Source: Pisaster brevispinus
Lineage: Eukaryota; Echinodermata; Asteroidea; Forcipulatida; Asteriidae
NCBI GenBank assembly: GCA_023634235.1
Contig: JAMKCF010000014.1
Span: 4,291,501-4,355,500, forward strand
Length of the DNA stretch: 64,000 nt
Direction of reading: 5' to 3'
Under the pieces are notes generated by a model. That model worked only from the letters and a program-made list of their open reading frames with translations. It was not told where the DNA came from and ran no database searches. The translations under genes and the position numbers were made by a program. Shown here piece by piece: positions 56,302 through 64,000 of this stretch. The number at the start of each line of letters is the position of its first letter. Position 1 is the stretch's first letter.

Positions 56302-57314
56302 GCTGTTTCGCAGCGCAGCGAAACAGCTCTTGTTTTCGTTAAAGTTTTTTTTATTATTTTTTTTATTTGTCTGTTTCAGTAAAAAAGGCTATTGACATAA
56401 CGCACGTTCGCTCAAAGCGACTTTTTGCATAGTTCCTAAAGAGCAATTACAATGAAACTTTCAGTGATGAAAGGCATTGGTGCAATAATGATCTCAAAAC
56501 AATGAGGTCATGATGACGTCATCACCTGTCACGTGACGTCATCTTAAAGGTTTCTATTTTAAATATTTGAAAATCAGTAACAAATCAGCCACAAGAGACC
56601 GTAGGTTTTTGATTGCGGGATTGTATAGGGATAAATTAGGTCTTCATTTTATTCAGTGTGCGTGACCTCACATGACCTCTACTTCCGGTCGAAACCGGAA
56701 GTGCCTCGTTATTCAAAAGTGGAAATAGTTATGAAGTTGCTTTCAACTATGTTATTGTCTGGCAAGGGTGGGTAATTAAAAAAAAATACCGATGACGTCA
56801 CAACACACAAGAGCGCCCTCTAGCGGCAGGTTGAAAACTGATCAAAATGGACTTTTTGAAGATGTGTGTGGTGAAGTTTTGTGTATTCACTTCAAAATAT
56901 ACACACATGTTGATCATCGAGCAGCCATCATATGTGTGAAATTTCAGATTGATGACGTCATCGGGGGTCACGTGACGCGGCATTAAAGGTGCACTTTTTT
57001 AAAGTCGTATATCTCCCTAAGTGTTAGTGCGATCATGTTGAAACTTGGTAGGTTGTTGGATATTGGCAAGTTCTTGTTAATTCTGAAATGACGTCATAAT
57101 GACGTCATCACATGATTTTTTTATGATTTTTCTATTTTTTGCACCTTTTAGTCATAAATTGCTTACAAAACGTTGTATAATCCAAATTCTTTTTTAAACA
57201 GGCTTGAACGTCATAACTACTTTGAATACAAAAAAAACCTTTCAAATTCAGTTGAGTAATTTGAAAAAGTTATGACGAAACAGCTCGGCATTTGTGCACA
57301 AATGCAATCATGTC
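56302..57314. mobile_element. 1013-bp element with six TGACGTCA palindromes and a 9-bp TSD
   Basis: Flanked by the direct repeat TAGTTTTTA (56293-56301 and 57315-57323). Starts GCTGTTTCGCAGCGCAGCGA and ends GTGCACAAATGCAATCATGTC minus the last base counts; the first 30 bases include the inverted pair GCTGTTTCGC/GCGAAACAGC. TGACGTCA lies at 56514, 56534, 56793, 56953, 57089 and 57100, and TCACGTGA occurs twice. No long open frame. Class unknown; non-autonomous. Confidence 0.8.
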
Positions 57315-57619
57315 TAGTTTTTATTACCTTTATCATGTTTATTGCACAAACATCAAAATACAGCGTAGTACAAAAGGGAAACCCCGAGCCATGCGAGCAG
57401 GCATGGAAGCCCCACTAAATGGGGACCCTTGATCACACAAATTAAAAACATTAGTAGAAAACATGGAAGTAAAAGAAGGTTAAAAAGCACAAAATAAAAA
57501 ATTAAAAAACACATATATTGTACATGTATGTAAATAAATAGACGATGCAAAATTCAAAATTGGCTACGTATTGCGCAGGGTAAACATGATAAAGATAAAC
57601 AGAATACCCTACTCCAAAT

Positions 57620-57785
57620 TACAAGTGCTCAACAATTTCCTACTTCAAGCAAGAATGAGCAGGATACCAGTCACAGATGGTACAGGTTAAATGTTAATTT
57701 GGATGGTACCCTTAGTCTTGTAAGCATATTTATGTTGTGCTAAGCTAGTTTTGGGGCAAGAAGCAGCTGTGTGGAGTTGGACCCA
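57620..57785. mobile_element. Fold-back MITE family M2, decayed
   Basis: AATGAGCAGGATACCAGTCA, CAGATGGTACAGGTTAAATG, GTGCTAAGCTAGTTTT and GTGTGGAGTTGGACCC. Confidence 0.7.
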
Positions 57786-58130
57786 GAGCGTTGTTGCCCA
57801 CCTCATTACAGTCAGAAACGTGCCTGGAATCTTCTCTCTCTACTATCTTTTTTTTACAGTAGTTGTCATCTTGAGTTGGTCTTCTGGCTTTCTGCGGGTG
57901 CAATTAACATGAACAAAAAACAAAAGCTTTATTTTTTATTTATCTAGTACATCACATCTTGGTCGTTGGTAGGCGTACTGTTTTTGTTAGAAGTTTGTCT
58001 AAAAAAGCACTACAACATCCTCTTTGCCAATTCCAGGATATCCCTTATATCCTGACTGTAACAGTAAAAGCGCTCTCACCTCATGCTGGTCGGCTTGCTG
58101 TCATTGCGTTTATAATATATATAAAAAGTT

Positions 58131-58239
58131 AGTGACCTGACATTTTGACCCTACATTACATGTAACAGAGCCTTTCCTCGGAGGCTGATTGTTAGCCTTC
58201 ACAAGAAAGACTCTGCTAGGGTCGAAACATCAGGCCACT
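58131..58239. mobile_element. Small fold-back element (GACCCTA / TAGGGTCGAAACATC arms)
   Basis: AGTGACCTGACATTTTGACC pairs with GGTCGAAACATCAGGCCACT. AAGAAAGACTCTGCTAGGGT is also at 16580 (inverted) and near 40045. Confidence 0.75.
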
Positions 58240-58819
58240 GACTATTCTTCACATTTATACCATACATGTCTAGGTCCTTTTGGTTGGTAAGCAGTTTGCA
58301 ACGTAAAAAAATCACAATAATATTTCCTCATAATAAATACACCATTACGTTCATAAAGAAAAGCATTTCCCTCATGTTACATGTAATTGATCACCAAGTC
58401 TGAAACTTGTTCTAATATTCAAATATAAGTATGTTGCCTTAAAGTGGGAAGGAAATTGAATTGTCAGCGTTATGTTTAAAATCGATTTTGAAGACCTTTT
58501 GAGATTATTTTCATAATCATCCAAATGGATATAAAAATCAGAAAAAAATTATCCAAAAGAATAACAAATCGTCGAAAGTGTTTTGTAAGCTGGCCCTGCA
58601 GGGTGTGTTTTCTTTGTCTTCTTTTTTTTATTTATTTTTTTTTTGGGGGGGGTGGGGGGAGGTGGCACAATGCAGTCTAACTTGTACTGACCTGTACAAC
58701 ATAGTGGCTACGTGACACCCATAGTTAATGCTGGCAACATCAATCATAATAGGGAATAAAGGTAGTGGTTCAGCATTTAGAACGCCCATTGAAAATGAAA
58801 ATCATTCTCCATGAGGTAT

Positions 58820-58872
58820 GGGTCTCGTTGGGAAGGTCTCGGTGTCGGTCTCGGTGTCGGTCTCGGTCTCAG
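58820..58872. repeat. GGTCTCGGTGTC short tandem repeat
   Basis: GGTCTCGGTGTC repeated with single changes four to five times; a related CTCGGACTCGGA array is at 59780-59870. Confidence 0.85.
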
Positions 58873-58959
58873 ACTTTGTGAACTATGTACACAACAAATC
58901 TGCAAATCATGTGCTGTAACTAGGGAAAACCCAAGCAGGGTTTGCCCTGAACTTGTTTC

Positions 58960-59190
58960 CAGTAACTAGCCAGCAGGACCAGTTACGTATGTACATGTAG
59001 TTTGTCATTTCACTGGTCCCCCAGCTTTTTTACTTGTCAAAACTTGAGATTGAATAAGATGCTTCTCAACACTGGCTACATGTACTATGTAGTCAGCCGG
59101 ACCACTTGGAGTGAATTCTAACTGGTCCTCAGGTGTTTTAACTGGTATTTGGCCAGCGGACCACTGTTAAGAGAGAACGCTACCAGTAGT
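58960..59190. repeat. Dispersed repeat (GCAGGACCAGTTA family), copy 2
   Basis: AGCCAGCAGGACCAGTTACG, GGTATTTGGCCAGCGGACCA and CTGTTAAGAGAGAACGCTAC, colinear with 42210-42440. Confidence 0.78.
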
Positions 59191-60860
59191 TAAAATAAGG
59201 CATGCCACCATTCAATGAAGTACACATTACAACCCCAAAATGCGCCCATCTATTTTAAGCCCCGCCCCTTGATATACTTAACCAATCACAATTGGGCACA
59301 CCCAGAAGTCTGACAAAAATCTGACACCTAAAGATCTCATTAAAAACATTCACATGCATATGTACACTGTACAATGTGTTTGCAAGCTAATGTATGGCTA
59401 TTAGGATTGTGAAATTTGGGGTACAGGGGTGGCACTAGATCGATGATCGTGGGGGAGGGGGGAGGTTGAAGGGCAACATTTCGTAGAGCAGAAAGTATGG
59501 CTTAAATCCTTCTGCTAAGCAAAAATAATCCTGTGGTGTTTTTGTCCCAAAGTCCCTCCCGTTTCCTCAAACGTACTCCATTATGTACTTTGCTCAACAT
59601 ACATGTACTGTACAGAGTTGTAAAGATTCCAGTATGCTTTCCAGGCAGGCCAGCGAGAGTGGGGGGTGCTGTGGGTGCTGCAGCACCCCCAACTTTTTGG
59701 ATGGGGGTGCTGGAATATACTAAGCACCCGGAGCTGGAATATACTAAAGCACCCAAGGCTGAGGGAATCGAGCCCGGTCTCGAGTCCATTTTTGTGTGGA
59801 CTCGGACTCGGACCGAAAAGGACTCGGACTCGGTTGGGAATACTCGGACTCGGACAACAGGACTCGACTACAGCACTGAAAGCACCCCCTACTTTTAGTA
59901 AATATGTTTCATGAACGGAAATCTTTGAAAAAATTAACAGTTTATATTTTACGTGTAACTTGTTTTTACACATATAATTGATCATAAAAAAAAAATCATA
60001 TTCGGCACTGTCTGTGTGTACATAATCTCCGTAAAAGAAATGCGTTCGATGCAGTCTTGAATGAGGGTGGCATGGATTTTCTGTGTATAGTCCTATTTTT
60101 CAAAAGAGGCTGGTTTTTTTGTTAAAAATCACAAAATACAAAAATACAAATGTACAAAACAGAAAACACCAAAACAAAAGCAAACAAACAAGCAAACAAA
60201 AAAACTTAAACACACATTAAATCACAAATATTCAAGGCACTTACACAAAAATAAACATTTTCACAAAACAAAGTGATATGCAAAAAAAAAGAAGAGAAAA
60301 AATGAAGAAGAAGACAGTAAGAAATACTTTAATAGAAAAAAAACACCTGTTTTAAAAGTTTAGTCCTTCATAAAATTAAAATAAATACAAGCCGAAATAA
60401 AGGATGTAAATAATTCAACAATAAAAAATCATAATACTGCGTATAGAAACTCTTTAAAAATATTAATAAAAAGCTTGCCTTTACAATGCAGTTTTTGAAA
60501 ATGGGAAAACATCGTGAGCGAGGAACACACTGTGCACCATACAACACAGTACTTACATGTAGCGAAATAAACGAACAACTCAGAAATAAACGAACGTGTC
60601 AGAAATAAACCAACCTCGGAATTAAACCAACCAATAACACAATAGTTTTCGAACACTTTTACCTGGCATCAATTGCTCACTGATTAATTGATAAGTTTTT
60701 GACATTGTCATGATGACAAAATAAGTTTACACTCAAGCTAAATAAATTCATCGCTATTAACATTTACAAGTCAACTGTGAAGGGGGAAATTAGTAATGAT
60801 CTATCAAAGCCTTTACAAATATTTTGTTCAAGCTTGTAATAAAAATCAACATACTGTAAC
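59190..60860. other. Gene-free stretch
   Basis: G- and C-rich runs at 59450-59700, the CTCGGA array, then an A-rich tract (60120-60440) with AAACAAACAAGCAAAC. Overlapping open frames at 59500-59985 exist on both strands but come from low-complexity sequence. Confidence 0.55.
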
Positions 60861-61086
60861 AATTACCAGGAAGCTGTTAACGAGAGGCACTTATTGTTCC
60901 CTTGGGACTTATCACTTCTGAACCTGACATATTATGTTATTCAATGCCAATTTTAACGGGACGATAATTGTACGTAAACAACTAGCCTTGGAAATATTTT
61001 TCATCTTGAACCTCAACTCTAGTAATTTACTGCACGAGTCTCGAAAACTACAGTAAACATCTTTTCAGCAAACTCGAGCAGTAGGA

Positions 61087-61256
61087 ATGGGGTCGAAAAT
61101 ATCCAGACCACGAAGGTTTTTGGACCATAATGGAGTAAGCAATAGGTTGGCTGGGTACCCTGTGGTCACGTTCAAAAGACCGTGCAAGTCTGGCGACAAT
61201 AAGGTCACCAATGAGCTTCTGGGCACCTTTGAGCCATCAACTAATGAGAGATTAAA
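61087..61256 (+). CDS. Candidate first coding exon, protein beginning MGSKIS
   Basis: The ATG at 61087 opens 56 codons (MGSKISRPRRFLDHNGVSNR, then LAGYPVVTFKRPCKSGDNKV, then TNELLGTFEPS) and ends TTA AA|GTAGGT, a good donor in phase 2. Gly2 and Ser6 fit the N-myristoylation pattern, so a membrane-tethered product is possible. It is shorter than 60 codons, hence easily missed. I do not recognise the family, and no partner exon was found before the window end. It could be a separate gene or an alternative start of the gene at 47779. Confidence 0.45.
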
Positions 61257-61900
61257 GTAGGTGCAGTTTTAGATGATTTTTATTTTTGTTACATCACTTG
61301 TTTCCACACCAAAAACACTTTGGTGGAATGGCTACATTTTAAACTAACAATTTATAATAAGTAAAATTAAAATTAAATCAGGAAACTAATAAAAATGAAG
61401 AAACCCTGTTCAAAGTCCTATCGCTTTGAGCAGCTGGGCGGTCCAGTGGCTACCTTTTAGCCACTGGACAGCCCAGCCGCCCAAAACGATACACTGTAAC
61501 ATGCAGTGGGAAACTCTCACCAGCTTATGCTTGTAGAAAAAACGTCACATCAAAATAAAACATAGACAATGGTACGCGCTGGTCAAGTCAATGGCAATCA
61601 TACAGATCATTATTAATTTCCATCTGACTGGTTAAATGTTAATAAGGTTGAAATTATTTAGCTTTAATGTAGTTTTCGTTCATCTTCATGGTAATGTCAA
61701 AAACGTATGACTAAGCAATTGATCAGCATTGATTGAGCATTTGATGCCAGGGATAAGCCTTCAAAAACTATTGTGTTCATCCTTAAAAAAATAATCAACA
61801 TAAAATTACTGGTAGCCGTTAACGAGATGCACTTATTGTTCCCATGGGACTTATCACTTCTAAACCTCACATATTCTGTTATTCAATGACAACATTAAGA

Positions 61901-62100
61901 GAGGTTTGCGATAACACCATGTGAAAATCTCTTTTGAGTAGTGTAGGTTCTGAAAAGAACCGGTGGTTAACGACTCAACATTTCGATCAGTATGCTCTGA
62001 TCGAAACATACTGTTTGAAACGTTGAGTCGTTAACCACCGGTTCTTTTCAGAACCTACACTACTCAAAAGAGATTTTCACATGGTGTTACCGCAAACCTC
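61901..62100. mobile_element. 200-bp near-perfect palindromic element
   Basis: The first 79 bases mirror the last 79 with one mismatch (position 11). It begins GAGGTTTGCGATAACACCAT and ends TGGTGTTACCGCAAACCTC. The loop region contains its own small palindrome TTTCGATCAG/CTGATCGAAA. A terminal fragment of the same family is at 19268-19287. Confidence 0.92.
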
Positions 62101-62689
62101 ACTTAGTTATACTTCCACCATGCAAAGTTTCAAATCCTATTAAATGACAATATTAACGAAAAAGGACGATAAATGTACGTAAACAACTAGCCTTGGAAAT
62201 ATTTTTCAATTTGAAGCGGATTCTAGTAATTTACTGCAAGAGTCTTGAAAACTTAATATCTTTTCATTCGCCTCGTGAAAACAAGTCATTTTGGGGTAAT
62301 CATTTTGCAAATTACACTAATAATAATCCTGCCCCCCACCCCTCAAAAAAAAAAGAGAGATTTATGTGCCAAATCGTGTCTGTGCTTGTACGACAGAGCA
62401 TTTAAGCGGGCCCGGACCATATGCCATAATGGCTTTGCGCTCTGCTCACGCCAATTGTCCTTGGAAAAATCAGCACCCCTTTTCGTTCTCGCAGGCCTGT
62501 TTCCAGGGCTCGAGACCGCAGGTTGTAGCTCAGAATTTTTACCCGACCACCTGTTTCACTAAAAAGAAAATTGATCTCATTTGTCTAAATGGTTAAAGTA
62601 TACTTCGCTACTCAACAGATTTGAAAGATATAGTTGAGACTCAAAGTCAAATTAAAAAGAAAAACATTCTTTATAAAGATTAAAAATGG

Positions 62690-62915
62690 TCGGTCAGGTT
62701 GGTGTGGTGGTATCTTGCCTTGCCTTTCACCTCTGGGACCCCGGTTCAAATCCCACCGGGGGCACTATGTGGATTGGGTTTTCAGTTCCTGCCTGATTGC
62801 GTGGGTTTTCCCTGTGTGGGTTTTCCTCTGGTGAACATTGTCTTCTCTCCATGGGGTGCTTTTCTGAGAGTCCTTGGCTTCACAACCAGAATCAATAAAT
62901 GAAATGAAATGAAAT
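62690..62915 (+). mobile_element. tRNA-derived SINE (GGTTCAAATCCCACC family), full copy
   Basis: GTTGGTGTGGTGGTATCTTG, ACCCCGGTTCAAATCCCACC (box B) and GGATTGGGTTTTCAGTTCCT, ending with an AATGA-type short repeat (ATGAAATGAAATGAAAT). Confidence 0.85.
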
Positions 62916-63039
62916 AATGAATTAAAAAATTGATATCGATATTGAGTAGGACATCATTCCGTATCGTTTAATATTCATGATAACTTGAGATCGTCATGCA
63001 GATGGGGAAACTTCTCCTCTGCAAACGTGCATTAGGTAA

Positions 63040-63160
63040 GAGTTGACCTGGGTACGAGTTCATTTGGGTACGAGTTCACTTGGGTACGAGTTTACCTGGG
63101 TATGAGTTGACTTGGGTACGAGTTGACTTGGCATGCTTGGGTATGAGTTGACCTGTTTCC
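63040..63160. repeat. TTGGGTACGAGTTGAC minisatellite, 16-bp unit
   Basis: GGGTACGAGTT or GGGTATGAGTT recurs seven times at about 16-bp steps, with CACT/TACC/GACT between. Confidence 0.92.
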
Positions 63161-63538
63161 ATTCAAAAACACTAAAGGTCACCTTGTGAGTTAACTGGCC
63201 GGACGGACACTAAAATCATTGGCCTTGAGTCTGCAGTCTACTGTTATTTCTTTAAAGGATGTCGTTTGATAACAAAGGAATGAGCATGGGTACACTTTTT
63301 TTTACAGCGAATGCCATGGCTGTGTGGAGAGTGAAAATGTGGGATTGGTCTAGGGGGGGTGGTGACATGAAAATATGAAAGTAAACCTGATCCTGTAATT
63401 TAATATTCGAAGGAATGTAAAACTAAAACTTTTGTTGACTCATGAAACAGGTACAAGTTGCCCTGCCCCCTTTCTAAAAATGTTCCCTAGCAAATGGTAG
63501 GAGGGAATTTTGGTGGCTCATGGAACCTGGGTGGTATA

Positions 63539-64000
63539 TTATGAACCTGGAAACTGACATCGACTCTTAGTTTCAGGTTTTCCTTTTTGGTTTGTTAAAC
63601 TTATTTTACTTTCATCATCGTTGAAGACGGGAAATCTGGCTGTTAGGAAGACCGTAGAGAAGAGCTTTGCCGTTGTCAAGGCGAGAATTGTTACGAATGC
63701 ATGAATGACTTTTTCTGTGGCACTCTTGTATAAGTACTTCCATGTCCTACTAATATTCCTGATGTGAAATGATGATAGACTCATGATGTTGTTGATGTGT
63801 GGTTGAAGTGTCATTGATGAACCGAAAATAACCCCTAAGTTCCGAGCTTGCAACGAGGGAGCTATCCGAGCGTCACTGATGGAATGTATGGCACTGAAAC
63901 CTTTAATTTTTGGCGTGACCCAAATAGAAGGAACTCTGTCTTATCATCATTCAACTTCTCTGACAAAAGATACCTGGCTGGCTTTGTTATTAAGACTATT
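63539..64000 (-). mobile_element. CR1/L2-like LINE reverse transcriptase fragment
   Basis: The minus-strand frame reads ARNLGVIFGSSMTLQPHINN, FHIRNISRTWKYLYKSATEK and VIHAFVTILALT. Upstream, in a shifted frame, it reads LNDDKTEFLLFGSRQK. This is the thumb-proximal part of a non-LTR RT, before the LDYCN block, which is damaged. Truncated by the window edge on its 5' side. Confidence 0.88.

Larger units (their letters stand above)
60860..62275. repeat. Segmental duplication flanking the MGSKIS exon
   Basis: 60860-61075 and 61803-62265 share GGGACTTATCACTTCT, ACGTAAACAACTAGCCTTGG and TCTAGTAATTTACTGCA. Offset is 942 bp on the left and 1205 bp on the right, because the second copy contains an insert of about 263 bp that includes the 200-bp palindrome. 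Confidence 0.88.

Noticed and set aside
59502..59985. Overlapping 95-134-codon ORFs on both strands
   Set aside because: They run through CTCGGA-type low-complexity repeats and show no family resemblance.

Overview
This is a metazoan nuclear window: intron-rich genes with GT-AG splice sites and constant codon phase, buried in AT-rich, repeat-dense non-coding DNA. The repeats include tRNA-derived SINEs, CR1/L2-like LINE fragments, many small fold-back (MITE-like) elements and minisatellites. The two recognisable genes are animal genes that resemble, but are not identical to, their vertebrate relatives. The repeat style (fold-back elements beginning GGGCCCAATTTCAT, SINEs with box A/B heads, frequent ACATGTA words) suggests a marine invertebrate deuterostome, most likely an echinoderm. 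That placement is inference and cannot be proved from the window. Nothing prokaryotic, phage-like or CRISPR-like was seen.

Layout. (1) 1-21438, + strand: the 3' part of a DOCK-D (zizimin; DOCK9/10/11) gene. Nineteen exons were placed from 3561 to the stop at 21436-21438; all join in a constant frame. They encode about 856 residues, covering the linker before DHR2 and the complete DHR2 RhoGEF domain. The 5' half of the gene lies left of the window. Introns hold SINEs, LINE fragments, MITEs and several tandem duplications. (2) 21439 to about 37.7 kb: 3'UTR followed by a gene-poor, repeat-filled interval. (3) 37730-44417, - strand: a complete five-exon gene of 422 codons for a DIPK2-family (C3orf58/CXorf36) divergent protein kinase-like protein with an N-terminal membrane anchor. 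(4) About 44.6-47.8 kb: divergent intergenic segment. (5) 47779-54126, + strand: two exons that splice in frame but belong to no family I recognise; the gene presumably continues rightward. (6) 54.1-64 kb: mostly repeats, including a 1-kb element with six TGACGTCA palindromes and a 9-bp target-site duplication. There is also one good candidate start exon at 61087-61256 (protein beginning MGSKIS) and a LINE reverse-transcriptase fragment at the right edge.

The most unusual feature is a recurring pattern. At three separate exons (two in the DOCK gene, one in DIPK2) the exon 3' end plus its 5' splice site has been tandemly duplicated into the downstream intron. Each case leaves extra copies, and all three retain at least one extra intact donor. 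No genes in this window form an obvious pathway together: DOCK-D proteins are Cdc42/Rac-type GEFs, and DIPK2 proteins act in the secretory pathway or outside the cell.
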